Assembly: GCA_035578905.1 (NCBI GenBank)
Contig: JAQJVL010000797.1
Location: forward strand, 248,001 to 312,000
DNA length: 64,000 bases
From: Stictocephala bisonia
Taxonomy: Eukaryota; Arthropoda; Insecta; Hemiptera; Membracidae
Direction of reading: 5' to 3'
The notes beneath the pieces are model-generated. The model was not told the origin of the DNA, searched no databases, and saw only the letters and a program-made list of their open reading frames with translations. Shown here one piece after another: positions 11,064-25,300 of this stretch. Position 1 is the stretch's first letter; each line of letters starts with the position of its first letter. The position numbers and the translations under genes are program-made.

Positions 11064-14000
11064 TGTTCCTTCCAGGACCAACGCATGAAAAAGCTGTTGA
11101 TAAGGGTTGGAAACCTTATTTTTTGAACTTGGCAACCTGTATATTGCAAATGTTTATTCCACGTTTGCAGTATTACAATAATCATCAATAATTTAGTACC
11201 AGTAATTTAGTAAAATGTTACTTAAAAAATAAAGCTAATCTGAAGGTAAATATTTTAGCATATTTTTTAAAACTTGGTCACTTTTACTGTTAAAGGGATA
11301 ACTGTGGTGTTGTTTCGATACACAAAATGCGATAAAGTAACAAATACATTATCTTACAATGAGAGTGCAAAAATTATGAAATAGTTAAAGAAAATAATAA
11401 TAAGTTCTTATAATGTTTACCAATTTAATCTTTTAACATTATAAAAATAATATTCAGAAAAAAACAAATATAGAACCCCTACAACCTCGTTAAATAACTA
11501 TAAATAATGTAACATTATTTTAATGAGAGTAATTGGTTATATTAAAGCTACACTAAAGTCAGGTGTGGAATAAACATTTGTACAGCCACTGTACTAATTG
11601 GCAAGAGACTGTTGACCGAGTTCCGTTTAATATTTAACATTGTAAACATTAATTAAAAGCCAAATTGTAACAAGTACCTTCTTAATCTAGTTACATTAAC
11701 CACTATAAAGTATCGCTAAAGGCAATTATTTATTACTTGATTTAGTAAATGTTTATCAATTAAAGTTTATGTCATGGTTTTTATATCAGAAGTCAATTAA
11801 TATTTAATTGTTTTATTTATATGTACTTGTTATTTAATTATAAAATTAAATTGCCTGTAACAGCTCCAATAACATAAAAATATCATTTAAATCTATATTT
11901 GTAAGAGAAGGCTTCACTAAAGCCTTAATATAAGGTATTGAGTTATAAGTCGGGTAAAATTGGTTATATGAAAGTTATTTGTCAGCATTGGATTTTTCAT
12001 GATTGGTAATACATATTTGGAGATTTACAATGCTTCAAGTTTTTTAAGGAACAAACACAAAATTTTGACAGACAATAAAAACTTCTACCGCCTTCCTGAG
12101 TCTCTTACTACCTTAGCCTACATTTACAACTAGTTTCTTCCTCTTAAAAAAAAAAAAATAATAATAAAATGTAAGCTTAGGTAGTTAGACTACAGGAGTG
12201 TTTATACACATGTCGGAACGTTATGTTTATTCTTAAAACACTTGTCGTATTGGAAAACTTCAAATATTTTATACCAGTAAATTTACAATAATTTGTATGC
12301 CGTTTATGTTACTCTGTTTAAAAATGAGTTGCAATTTAAAATGTTACATTGTAAATAATACGCATAAAATAAATTCAGAAGCAGGCATCTATATAAAACA
12401 ATGAATGATCGTTTGCCTTCTTCTTTAATATTAACGAAACATAATGATTTACAGTTAGATTTGTCTTTAGTTGTTTGCATAATATGTTGTTTTGTATTAG
12501 TTACTAAGTTGCTGAGCCGCCCTTAAGTAAAATTAGATCTACTTTAAATTACATTTGTTTTTTAACTATAATTTTGTGCGGGTTTCTACTCTTGTTACTT
12601 GCCTTTAATGGGCTCCCTGTAAACTTGTAAATATGAAAATAAATTATTTATTATTGTTATAATTCCAGTGAATACCTTTGTTCATTCCAATATTGATTAA
12701 TATCACTCTTATAGTCCTATTTTTAGAATGTTTGTTTTATTTCATTCATAAATACTTTAGTGGTTTTTTTTGTGTTTTGTTAAATCATTGTTTGTATTAT
12801 TAAAGACCACAAAGTGAAATACTCTATACGACAGAATACAATCAGATATCTAGCCATGGTAAAATGGCAACGTCCAATTAATTGTCTTCAAGTTGAGGCA
12901 AAAATAAAATAATGTACGTACGAAACAAAAATTTTACCAAAGTTGATTATATATTAATATCGTAAACATAAAGCACACACGCTCGTACTTTCTTAACGCA
13001 TACCTCAGATATTTTATACCAACTTACGTTTCTTCACTAACTATCCTGATGTATTTAATTGGCTTGTTGTCAACTGAAAATATTGTTCATTCATTTTAAT
13101 CCCTTTTCGTTTTGTTTTTTTTTTTTTTTTACTTATTGGGATGTTGTCTTAGATAACCTTTTTATTGCAATATTAGGAATAACACTGCAATATTCCTCAT
13201 TACCAACAAAATGCTAATTTGAGTCAAATTTAGTCTAAAGGTAATATTTAAAATAAATATGATACTTAACATAAATTTGCAGAATAATACAGATGGATAT
13301 GATATTAATGGTTGATCAGTGCGATTAAAATGAGGATTTTACAGAATTCAGTTTTGTAGGAATCATAAAACAATGGTCATACATAATGGCAAGCCTTAAC
13401 AGCAAATATCTTTAACCGATTCCTGCTCAAAAATGAGCACTTATGAGGGTTGGAGACAATACAATAATTTAGAAGGGGAAATATGAAATAAAATAGGCTG
13501 GAAAGTTTGATTATATTGTTTACTGTCAAATAAAATTTAAATTTAAACATAAAAGGTAAAAAAAAAACAAAAACACAAAAAAAGACATAACATTTTAGTA
13601 ACCTATATAAATGGATAAAATATAGCTATGTGCATCGGTTTCATTTCTTAAAATAAAGTTGATATGGATTTCGTATTTTAGCATAAAGGGGAAAAAAAGA
13701 AAATAATTTACATTCGTTTACATAATTTGACCTGTAACATTAATCAAGCGTAGTCCATTACCAGATACAAAAATAAAATTATTACCAATAAAGAGCATTA
13801 ACAAAATATAATATGAAATACATAAGACTTTAAAAATAAAAATTTAATTAAAAAACGACATTTAAAAATATTTTAAAACTACAGACACAAATGCACATGC
13901 AATAAATGATAAAATATATTAAAATGTGGTCAAATAACTGCAGCCTCAAGTACAGTTATAGTGGTAAGCCAATTCCGTAAAATAAAAAAAAAGAAAGATA

Positions 14001-14819
14001 ATTTTAGCAACGTTCAAATCACCCTGAATCCTGAACTGTGGCAGAGTGGTCCCTAATATTAATTTAAAAACATTTCAAAAACCCCGAGAATCCTTCTCCT
14101 CAAACATTGTGTGGGAATAACAATGGATAACAGAAAATAAAAATAAATTAAATTAAAATTTAAAAAGGCCCTTCACAAAAGCAACCTTATCTCTTATGAA
14201 ATTCCCGTTTCACTAAGTACAGTTCCCATCTAAAATACAGCGCGGAATTTTACCGCCGGTATAGTTGTAACACTAAACAACTACTTATGTATAACTCGGA
14301 AGTTGACAGAAATGCAGGTAGCTTTAATACATTTATCTCATTAATTAACTATGGTTCAATATATGTAGTTAGCTATTAATGATTATTAACTAAAACTTAT
14401 AAATTTAAAAATATTAACGTTTTATGAATTATAATGGACTATAACACTAAAATGAGCCTATCAATGACTTTTTAAGTTTCTTTCAGAAATTACAGGTTAA
14501 ATTAATGTAAATAATCAAACAATCCAAAAATAAACGTTAATTCGTGAGTCCTTTCAATAGCTAAGTACTCACTCTCAAACGCCCCCATTTTCTGTGAGTG
14601 TTTGAAACTGATTACTATGTAATCAAAAGGCCTTACGAATAAAGATTTATTTTATTGTATTATTTGAATTTTTACATCGATTTAAAACAAGAGTTTACCT
14701 TTATTTTCTTTGGGTATGAAATAATCTGATGTTAATATTTAATTTTACGTCACTTAAAACAGAACGTGCACTTCTAGTGGCCAACCCTGACCCTATTTGA
14801 TTAGTAAGTCTACATGTTA
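11064..14819 (+). other. Neuroligin 3' UTR grading into AT-rich intergenic DNA
   Basis: The 3' UTR begins after the TGA at 11061-11063. The first good AATAAA is at 11228, and another AAATAAATTATTTA-type site is near 12645. Beyond that the sequence is AT-rich with no gene, RNA gene or repeat that I recognise. Confidence 0.5.
11228..11233 (+). promoter_or_regulatory. Candidate polyadenylation signal AATAAA for neuroligin
   Basis: An exact AATAAA lies 165 bp after the stop codon, giving a short 3' UTR. Later AATAAA hexamers exist in this AT-rich DNA, so a longer UTR is possible. Confidence 0.45.
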
Positions 14820-14825
14820 TCAAAT

Positions 14826-15284
14826 GAGAGACCACGCACTGCACTGGATGACCCTAGACCACCAAAATCGTCAAGCGAGAGACCACGCACTGCACTAGCT
14901 GCCCCTAGACCACCCCAATCGTCAAACGAGAGACCACGAACTGCACTGGATGACCCTAGACCACCCCAATCGTCAAACGAAAGACCATGCACTGCACTGG
15001 CCGACCTTAGACCACCCCAATTCGCAAATTAGAGACCATGCACTGCATTGGTTGACCCTAGACCACCCCAATCGTCAAATAAAAGACCATGCACTGCACT
15101 GGCAGCCCCTAGACCACCCCAATCGTCAAACGAGAGAGCACGCACTGCACTGGATGTCGCTAGACCACCCCAATCGTCAAACGAAAGACCACGCACTGCA
15201 CTGGCTGACCCTAGACCTCCCCAATCGTCAATTGAGAGATCATGCACTGCACTGGCCGACCCTAGACCACCTCAATCGTCAAGT
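14826..15284 (+). repeat. 51-bp minisatellite, nine units, open in several frames
   Basis: Units of exactly 51 bp start at 14826, 14877, 14928 and so on to 15234. Each holds GAGAGACCACGCACTGCACT, then a GACCCTAGACCACCCCAA-like segment and TCGTCAAA. It is GC-rich in AT-rich surroundings. Because 51 is 17 codons, open frames persist on both strands (for example repeated ERPRTALDDPRPPQSSN on + and FDDWGGLGSASAVRGLS on -). No start context, splice signal or flanking coding homology supports translation, so it is called a noncoding minisatellite. Confidence 0.9.
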
Positions 15285-17779
15285 GCACCAGTGTAAGGAT
15301 CCTGGCTCGGTCCTGACGTGGCTGTTAGACTTACCTGACGTCAATCAGAGGGATGACTGATAACGGGGCCGGTCAGGTGGGATAATCGTTTTAGACACAT
15401 CTTTTCTAATCATGGTATATATGCGAATTTTTTATGAATGCTGAATATCTTGATTTTGCAATTTTGTTAATGGTAATTTTCTTGGAACCCTCCGCGTTGG
15501 ATTCGTTAGCATTTATATGAGAAAAACTCAGTTTTCTTCAAGTTAAGAAATTTACAATATTGTTTTTTATCTGTTGAGACTGCTACTGTAAAACGTCGTT
15601 TATAGCTGACCATATTTTCAAAAAAACTTTTCTTTATTAGAATGTTGTACGTAGTAATGAAATATTATACAGTTTTTTTATAAATAAAATTAATTGTTGG
15701 TTATAAGAATGTTTAAATGTATAAATACTTCTTTAATTGGATCTGTTATCATCAAATTTATTATTGCTTCATTGAGGTTTTAGTAAAATTATTACTTTAT
15801 TGTTTAGCTTTTAAATAATTTCTGCAAAATTTCATTTCTATTTGACTATGTTTTCAAATTAAATAAGTAAATTAAAATAATATACTAAAGTATTTGTTTT
15901 TTTATTCTGTTTAAAGAATAGAAAGACGAACATTATATTTGATTAATATACTAAGTTTAATTATGGTAAATTCTGGACGCATAGTAAGACTTTAATAAAA
16001 ACAATATGCTTAAAATTATATGAGATTTAATGCAATCCTCTGCTAAAACTGTTTACCGAAAAATAGCCTGTGTCTTTTTTTCCCTATGGAAAGGCAGCAC
16101 ACCACTGAGTTCACAAAAATGTTGGATAAATATCCTAAAATACGTGACGATTGGTTCGTAAAACTTTAGAAAATTTAGAAGCAGATTTTTAAACTGCAAA
16201 AAAAAATGTTAAACCCATATTTTTAAGTTTTTTTTTTATAAACCTAGAATCAGGATTTACGTTTAATAAATTCATCTTGATTTACGACAGCAAGCACAAC
16301 GTTCCTCATCTGATTCAGAACTGTTCATGATTCCCGAAAACAAAGATCATTACGAACAACAATATATTTCTGACTACACAACAGGTTGTTGAACTTTTGG
16401 ATGTCACTCCTTACTTAGTCCTAAACTGGAGTGGGCCACCCTGGCTCGGAACGGTCCACTCGCAGTACACGCCTTGATTTAGTTATGTCACACATTATCT
16501 AGGGGGAAATATACTACATTATGTATATTATAGACTGGTTAACATAAATTATTCGATTTACGTTAACATATCTAGTAATTCTGTAAAGTTTACCAAACAA
16601 AATAAAAACTAGTTATATGTTCATATTGTCTTTTTATATAAATACGTTTAAAATCACCATAATAATCATACGTCATAAACGTTATGAATATATAATTTAA
16701 TTACATAAATATAGAGATTATGTTTCAGTTTAAATTGTACTTTTGCTTTAAAAAGTGTATTTTAGTTACGATTACACTATTGGACAAGTCCGCTTCATAA
16801 TTAAACCAATAAGTAAAAATTGCAATTGATTTAGACAATTTGTAGTTAATTTTCATCGGTGAATTACCTGTGAAGTATTCAAAACAGAGATTAAACATAT
16901 ACTTATGTAGTATATATGTGTTTTCCAGTCACATTTTCCTTAGAAAAGGAAGGCCAATCTAACATTTTTTAGAACCCATTTTACAGAAATGAATGCGTCA
17001 CCGGGGATCCTACCCGTCCAATTTGGAGCAACACCGACAGTATATTGTCTCCAGCCGTATATACGTTGTTGCCTTCATTTTTCAAAGAAACTCTTTTGCT
17101 GACTACAAAAGTAAAATACTATAACTGACATAAAAACCTTGATATTTCTATACTCAATCAAGTTTTAAATTAGTCTAAGATTAAACAGGACTGACCTCTT
17201 TCAAAAAGCTGTAAAGAATATGACATGTTTTAATAACTCAAGACAAATGAGAAAATTAAGCAACAACTATTTATTCCAATTAATTGTATGCAACACTAGT
17301 ATTATTAAAACAGTCTTTAAATTATGGTTTGAATTTTATTATGACCAGAACCTTCTTTTAAAAACATGTATTATATTTTTGAAATAGTTAAGAATGAACT
17401 AAAGAGTCTAAAGGGAATAACATTACGCATTTTAAAATTCAATTAGCAAGAATCTAATAACTGGGGATTTTTGTATTTCTATATGCCTTTTACTCCATAT
17501 AAGAGAATAAGTTACTTGTACTGGGATCGTTAACATAGTAACCAATAGTTCGAAAGAGAAGAATATATATGAATATTTATAGAACATTCGGCAATCAAAT
17601 CAGTGCATACACACCACAAAACTGTGCTTTAGAAAATAAAACGGAAAATTATCAGTAAGAAACAAAGACAATTGTAATCAACTAGTAACATAATTCTCAC
17701 GACTACTAAAAAACACAAAATCTGAAACAGTTTGTATATTCCCACCAAAGAAACAGACAACACGCCAAAAGACTCACCA
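15285..17779. other. Intergenic AT-rich DNA, no recognised gene
   Basis: A short GC-richer tail (15290-15395) follows the minisatellite. Two other GC-richer islands (about 16290-16480 and 16985-17075) hold no recognisable coding homology. From about 17520 the sequence may already be decayed LINE, since the A-rich style matches the reverse transcriptase remnant that follows. Confidence 0.4.
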
Positions 17780-18112
17780 CTACCAATAATGCGCTATCGT
17801 AGACTTCAAAAAAGCATATGATTCAATCGACAGACAATCATTATTCCAAACCCTCTAAGAAAAAGGCTTAGATTATAAAACAAGAAAATTAATATAACAA
17901 ACACTAACCAACCCAAAATCCAAAATCAAATTCAATCGAGAATAACCATTCAAGGAATCAAATTCAATAAATCTCAGGACCATTCGAGATACAAATATGT
18001 GTGAGGCAGAAAGACGGACTATCATCTCTTGTGTACAACATTGTATTAAACAAAGTAATATAAGAACGGTAAAAGAACTGAAAAAATATAAACAACAAAA
18101 ACAAAGAAATAC
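17780..18112 (+). mobile_element. Decayed non-LTR retrotransposon reverse transcriptase fragment
   Basis: On the + strand, AIVDFKKAYDSIDRQSLFQTL is readable, a conserved block of non-LTR reverse transcriptases (the first catalytic Asp lies in VDFKKAYDS). About 45 codons later, after frame changes, FEIQICVRQKDGLSSLVYNIVLNKVI matches the GVRQGDGLSPLLFN block. Stop codons and frameshifts interrupt the frame, so this is a dead remnant. The YxDD motif is not reached: the sequence changes abruptly at about 18113 into the 77-bp satellite. Confidence 0.8.
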
Positions 18113-18116
18113 TCCC

Positions 18117-20254
18117 AACAAGACGAACGAGTAATGGAGAGTCACAACGTTACAGCCTTCCGTTCCTGGGATAACTCGCCATTCTCCTTCTCCAACAAGA
18201 CGAACGAGTAATGGAGAGACATGACGTTACTGCCTTCCGTTCCTGGGATAACTCGCCTTTCCCCTTCTCCAACAAGACGAATGAGTAATGGAGATACACA
18301 AAGTTACAGCTTTCCACTCCTGGGATAGCTCGCCTTTCTCCTTCCCCAACAAGACGAATGAGTAATGGAGAGTCACAATGTTACTGCCTTCCGTTCCTGG
18401 GATAACTCGTCTTTCTCCTTCTCCAACAAGACGAATGAGTAATGGAGAGACACAAAGTTACAGCTTTCCATTCCTGGGATAGCTCGCCTTTCTCCTTCCC
18501 CAACAAGACGAATGAGTAATGGAAAATCACAATGTTACTGCCTTCCGTTCCTGGGATAACTCGCCTTTCTCCTTCTCCAACAAGACGAATGAGTCATGGC
18601 GAGAAACAAAGTTACAGCTTTCCATTTCTGGGATAACTCACCTTTCTCCTTCTCCAACAAGACGAATGAGTAATGGAGAGACACAAAGTTACAGCTTTCC
18701 ATCCCTGGGATAGCTTGCCTTTCTCCCTCCCCAACAAGACGAATGAGTAATGGAGAGTCACAATGTTACTGCTTTCCATTCCTGGGATAGCTCGCAAATT
18801 CACCTTCCCCAACAAGACGAATGAGTAATAAAGAGTCACTATGTTACTGCCTTCCGTTCCTGGGATAACTCGCCTTTCTCCTTCCTCAACAAGACGAATG
18901 AGTAATGGAGAGACACAAAGTTACAGCTTTCCATTCCTGGGATAGCTCGCCTTTCTCCTTCCCCAACAAGACGAATGAGTAATGGAGAGACACAATGTTA
19001 CTGCCTTCCGTTACTGGGATAACTCGCTTTTCTCCTTCCCTAACAAGATGAACGAGTAATGGATAGACACGACGTTACTGCCTTCCGTTCTTGGGATAAC
19101 TCGCCTTTCTCCTTCTCCAACAAGACGAATGAGTAATGGAGAGACACAAAGTTACAGTCTTCCGTTCCTGGGATAACTCACCTTTCTTCTTCTCAACAAG
19201 ACGAACGAGTAATGGAGAGACACAATGTTACTGCTTTTCCTTACTGGGATAACTCTCCTTTCTCCTCCTCCAACAAGACGAATGAGTAATGGAGAGACAA
19301 CAAAGTTACAGTCTTCCGCTCCTGGGATAACTCGCCTTTCTCCTTCTCTACAAGACAAACGAGTAATGGAGAGACACAAAGTTACAGCCTTCCGATCCTG
19401 GGATAACTCGCCTTTCTCTTTCTCAACAAGACGAATGAGTAATGGAGAGACACAAATGTACAGCCTTCCGCTCCTGGGATAACTCGCCTTTCACCTTCTC
19501 AACAAGACGAACGAGTAATGGAGAGACACACTGTTACTGCCTTTCGTTACTGGGATAACTCGCCTTTCTCCTTCCTCAACAAGACGAACGAATAATGGAG
19601 AGACACAAAGTTACAGCCTTCCGTACCTGGGATAACTCGCCTTTCTCCTTCCTCAACAAGACGAACGAGTAATGGAGAAACACAAGTGCGGCCTTTCGTT
19701 ACTGGGATAACTCGCCTTTCTCCTTCCTCAACAAGACGAATGAGTAATGGAGAGACTCAAAGTTACAGCTTTCCATTCCTGGGATAGCTCGCCTTTCTGC
19801 TTCCCCAACAAGTCGAATGAATAATGGAGAGACACTAAGTTACAGCTTTCCATTCCTGGGATAACTCGCCTTTCTCCTTCTCCAACAAGACGAATGAGTA
19901 ATGGAGAGACACAAAGTTACAGCTTTCCATTCCTGGGATAGCTCGCCTTTATCCTTCCCCAACAAGACGAATGAGTAATGGAGAGTCACAATGTTACTGC
20001 CTTCCGTTCCTGGGATAACTCGCCTTTCTCCTTCTCCAACAAGACGAATGAGTCATTGAGAGACACAAAGTTACAGCTTTCCATTTCTGGGATAACTCGC
20101 CTACTCGCCTTTCTCCTTCTCCAACAAGACGAATGATTAGTGGAGAGACACAAAGTTACAGCCTTCTGTTCCTGGGATAACTCGCCTTTCTCCTTCCTCA
20201 ACAAGACGAATGAGTTATGGAGAGACACAAGTTACAGCCTTCCGTACCTGGGAT
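18117..20254 (+). repeat. 77-bp satellite, first array (about 28 units)
   Basis: Units recur every 77 bp (18194, 18271, 18348, 18425, and so on) with the core AACAAGACGAATGAGTAATG, then GAGAGACACAAAGTTACAG and CTGGGATAACTCGCC. Two main variants occur: one with CTTCCGTTCCTGGGATAACT and CTTCTCC, the other with CTTTCCATTCCTGGGATAGCT and CTTCCCC. The 77-bp period is not a multiple of three, so the short open frames through it rotate and are not genes. Confidence 0.95.
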
Positions 20255-22305
20255 ATTTCGATTATAAATAATTATAGGTAAAAGTTTAGTAAAGTAGAAT
20301 ATTGTTAGCCTTTGAGTATAGCGTCAAATTTTATACAGACAAAATGTTGGGATTTATTTAAAAAAGTAATTGTTACATAAGTATCGGTTGATATGATTTA
20401 TGAATTTGTATCTTTTCTTAACGGTTTATTATTTTGTATGAAATGTACAGTATTCCATATACTTACGATTACTGATCATAGATATTTATATAAAAACTGT
20501 TTTATAGTTTTATGTAATAGTTCCTATAAAAAATAACTTTGTTAATAAGTATTAGTACACTAGCTTTAATGATGGTTTGTTTGATAAAAATTAATATTAC
20601 ATAAAAGTGCTTTGTAAGTCTGGCCATTTCATTACTCATTGGTAAAAATAAAAGCAGTAAAAATATTTGTATCCTAAAAAATTAATTAATAGTTAGGCCT
20701 GTTCTTTTGTTAAAACAAGTACTTACCTTAAAATAATTCATTAGTCATCCACTAATTATAGTTTATATACATGATAGAAGCTATTTATTTTAATTTTTTT
20801 GTTTTATTAATATTCATTATTAAGACTCCAATCAACAAGATATAGTTGAGTATGAGGAGCAAATGAGTGTAAGGAGTGTAGATGAATGAGTGTAGTCATT
20901 GCTATTAAGATCGACTGTTTCTCAGAAATAGCTATTAATAATAGCTAAACAGCCTGGGCAAATTGCTATTTTTTTCTATTAGCGGAGCAATATTCAGTCA
21001 TTTAACGAACCACATATACTGTGTCCTTCCATAATCATTTCTTCACAAAATAAAATATTTATATTATTTATTACATCGTTTTCTACTTGTGATGCAATGT
21101 AAATGTTTGTAATTTGATTTAATTATATGCTTAATAACAAATCAATTTTATGTTTAATATTTAGCAGTAAAACAATATTATATGTCAAGCTAAATGTTGT
21201 AATAAACCATAGTTCAGGTCAATAAACTGTTATTTATAGAAATTTAGATAGTATATATAAAACTATTTGAATACTCAAACCAAGTAATTCATATAAGGTA
21301 AAATCATTTAAAGAAGAACAAAATTTGTATATGTATATTTAAGTTAAAAATAAAAAAAAATTACCTATATACTAAGTAGGGAACAGTTTGGATGTTTCAG
21401 CTTATTCTATTTGTAACATTTAATTAAGAAAGTAAATTGTCAATGATTAATTGATATGTTTACAATGAAAGAATAAATACATTTTTACGTGGCTTTAGAA
21501 AATAAAAAAATACATCATGTTAGTCAATATATGCATTTATTCATACAAAATTTGTTCTTTGTAATACAATTTTAGTTTAAGTCTCTTATGTCTGGAGTGA
21601 TTGGACTCTAAGTAATGGTCAAAGTTTCACGTAACTTCTAACAAGTTGAACTTTACTGCAAACCAGGAGTGGCTGTTTCCCAAGAAATAAGGATTTATTA
21701 ACTTCTGATGTTTTAGAAACACTAAACAGGATCTCAGAACTGTTCAGGAGAAATAAGGAGCTGTTCTCATTTTGCTGCCTTTTGGTGCTTAAATTTACAG
21801 TACCAGTCTCACAAAAATATTCATTATACAAGACTAAACTAACACACTTGCAATTCATAGTGAGGAAAAATGTTTTAAAAATATTCTATAAAGTAATGAT
21901 GTAGGTAATGTACAAGGCAGTGTCTATTAGAGCATACAGATACATTTTGAATACTTATATTGTGTTTATTTGTATTGTGCATACTATTTATATGTTTTTA
22001 AAAATAGTAATGTAATTAAAATTAGATCTGAAACGTGAAAAGAGAAAGTCAGTACAACTATTCCCAAGCCTCGAGGCTTTGTAAAAAAGAAATTTAAAAT
22101 TGTAAATAAGCACCTTTCTCTGAAAAAATGTAAAATTTTAAATACTGATTCCTTAGGTGTAGCATGTAATATTAGTAATGTAACATTGTCTTCTTCAGTA
22201 TGTGAAGGACAGTCACACGAGGAGGTATGTACACTAAGGTCATCCTCGCCTTCTCTAACGGGTGGGGTGTTGTTAATTGAGGACTCTCTTTTGAGACACT
22301 CTGGG
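20255..22305 (+). repeat. Segmental duplication, copy 1 (2.05 kb between satellite arrays)
   Basis: This segment is nearly identical to 25395-27450, with an offset of about 5144 and only scattered substitutions and small indels. Both copies begin where the satellite stops, at TACCTGG. From about 21600 the + strand resembles degraded LINE ORF1 (a helical-looking DVLETLNRISELFRRNKELF segment is readable). The copy is cut at CTGGGA (22301-22306), where it re-enters satellite sequence. Confidence 0.93.
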
Positions 22306-25300
22306 ATAACTCCTTCCGATCCTGGGATAACTCGCCTTTCTCCTTCTCCAACAAGACGAATGAGTAATGGAGAGACACAAAGTTACAGCTTTCCACTCCT
22401 GGGATAGCTCGCCTTTCTCCTTCCCCAACAAGACGAATGAATAATGGAGAGACACTAAGTTTCAGCTTTCCATTCCTAGGATAACTCGCCTTTCTCCTTC
22501 TCCAACAAGACGAATGAGTAATGGAGAGACACAAAGTTACAGCTTTCCATTCCTGGGATAGCTCGCCTTTATCCTTCCCCAACAAGACGAATGAGTAATG
22601 GAGAGTCACAATGTTACTGCCTTCCGTTCCTGGGATAACTCGCATTTCTCCTTCTCCAACAAGACGAATGAGTCATGGAGAGACACAAAGTTACAGCTTT
22701 CCATTTCTGGGATAACTCGCCTTTCTCCTTCTCCAACAAGACGAATGAGTAATGGAGAGACACAAAGTTACAGCTTTCCATTCCTGGGATAGCTTGCCTT
22801 TCTCCCTCCCCAACAAGACGAATGAGTAATGGAGAGTCACAATGTTACTGCTTTCTATTCCTGGGATAGCTCGCCTTTCTCCTTCCCCAACAAGACGAAT
22901 GAGTAATAAAGAGTCACTATGTTACTGCCTTCCGTTCCTGGGATAACTCGACTTTCTCCTTCTCAAACAAGACGAATGAGTAATGGAGAGACACAAAGTT
23001 ACAGCTTTCCATTCCTGGGATAGCTCGCCTTTCTCCTTCCCCAACAAGACGAATGAGTAATGGAGAGACATAACGTTACTGCCTTCCGTTACTGGGATAA
23101 CTCGCTTTTCTCCTTCCCTAACAAGATGAACGAGTAATGGATAGACACGACGTTACTGCCTTCCGTTCTTGGGATAACTCGCCTTTCTCCTTCTCCAACA
23201 AGACGCATGAGTAATGGAGAGACACAAAGTTACAGTCTTCCGTTCCTGGGATAACTCACCTTTCTTCTTCTCAACAAGACGAACGAGTAATGGAGAGACA
23301 CAATGTTACTGCTTTTCCTTACTGGCATAACTCTCCTTTCTCCTCCTCCAACAAGACGAATGAGTAATGGAGAGACAACAAAGTCACAGCCTTCCGCTCC
23401 TGGGATAACTCGCCTTTCTCCTTCTCTACAAGACAAACGAGTAATGGAGAGACACAATGTTACAGCCTTCCGATCCTGGGATAACTCGCCTTTCTCTTTC
23501 TCAACAAGACGAAGGAGTAATGGAGAGACACAAATGTACAGCCTTCCGCTCCTGGGATAACTCGCCTTTCACCTTCTCGACAAGACGAACGAGTAATGGA
23601 GAGACACACTGTTACTGCCTTTCGTTACTGGGATAACTCGCCTTTCTCCTTCCTCAACAAGACGAACGAGTAATGGAGAGACACAAAGTTACAGCCTTCC
23701 GTACCTGGGATAACTCGCCCTTCTCCTTCCTCAACAAGACGAACGAGTAATGGAGAGACACAAGTGCGGCCTTTCGTTACTGGGATAACTCGCCATTCTC
23801 CTTCTCCAACAAGACGAACGAGTAATGGAGAGACATGACGTTACTACCTTCCATTCCTGTGATAACTCACCTTTCTCTTTCTCCAACAAGACGAATGAGT
23901 AATGGAGAGACACAAAGTTACAGCTTTCCATTCCTGGGATAGCTCGCCTTTATCCTTCCCCAACAAGACGAATGAGTAATGGAGAGTCACAATGTTACTG
24001 CCTTCCGTTCCTGGGATAATTTGCCTCTCTCCTTCTCCAACAAGACGAATGAGTCATGGAGAGACACAAAGTTACAGCTTTCCATTTCTGGGATAACTCA
24101 CCTTTCTCCTTCTCCAACAAGACGAATGAGTAATGGAGAGACACAAAGTTACAGCTTTCCATTCCTGGGATAGCTTGCCTTTCTCCCTCCCCAACAAGAC
24201 GAATGAGTAATGGAGAGTCACAATGTTACTGCTTTCCATTCCTGGGATAGCTCGCCTTTCTCCTTCTCCAACAAGACGAATGAGTAATAAAGAGTCACAA
24301 TGTTACTGCCTTCCGTTCCTGGGATAACTCGCCTTTCTCCTTCTCAAACAAGACGAATGAGTAATGGAGAGACACAAAGTTACAGCTTTTCATTCCTGGG
24401 ATAGCTCGCCTTTCTCCTTCCCCAACAAGACGAATGAGTAATGGAGAGACACAACGTTACTGCCTTCCGTTACTGGGATAACTCGCTTTTCTCCTTCCCT
24501 AACAAGATGAACGAGTAATGGATAGACACGACGTTACTGCCTTCCGTTCTTGGGATAACTCGCCTTTCTCCTTCTCCAACAAGACGCATGAGTAATGGAG
24601 AGACACAAAGTTACAGCCTTCCGTTCCTGGGATAACTCACCTTTCTTCTTCTCAACAAGACGAACGAGTAATGGAGAGACACAATGTTACTGCTTTTCCT
24701 TACTGGGATAACTCTCCTTTCTACTCCTCCAACAAGACGAATGAGTAATGGAGAGACAACAAAGTTACAGTCTTCCGCTCCTGGGATAACTCGCCTTTCT
24801 CCTTCTCTACAAGACAAACGAGTAATGGAGAGACACAATGTTACAGCCTTCCGATCCTGGGATAACTCGCCTTTCACCTTCTCAACAAGACGAACGAGTA
24901 ATGGAGAGACACACTGTTACTGCCTTTCGTTACTGGGATAACTCGCCTTTCTCCTTCCTCAACAAGACGAACGAGTAATGGAGAGACACAAAGTTACAGC
25001 CTTCCGTACCTGGGATAACTCACCTTTCTCCTTCCTCAACAAGACGAACGAGTAATGGAGAGACACAAGTTACAGCCTTTCGTTACTGGGATAACTCGCC
25101 TTTCTCCTTCCTCAACAAGACGAAGGAGTAATGGAGAGACACAATGTTACTGCCTTTCGTTACTGGGATAACGCGCCTTTCTCCTTCCTCAACAAGACGA
25201 ACGAGTAATGGAGAGACACAAGTTACAGCCTTTCATTACTGGGATAACTCGCCTTTCTCCTTCCTCAACAAGACGAACGAGTAGTGGAGAGACACAAAGT

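Noticed and set aside
18519..25000. Many 60-150 codon frames with LHYSFVLL or TRRMSNGE repeats
   Set aside because: They are rotating frames through a 77-bp satellite; the period is not a multiple of three and no frame is maintained.
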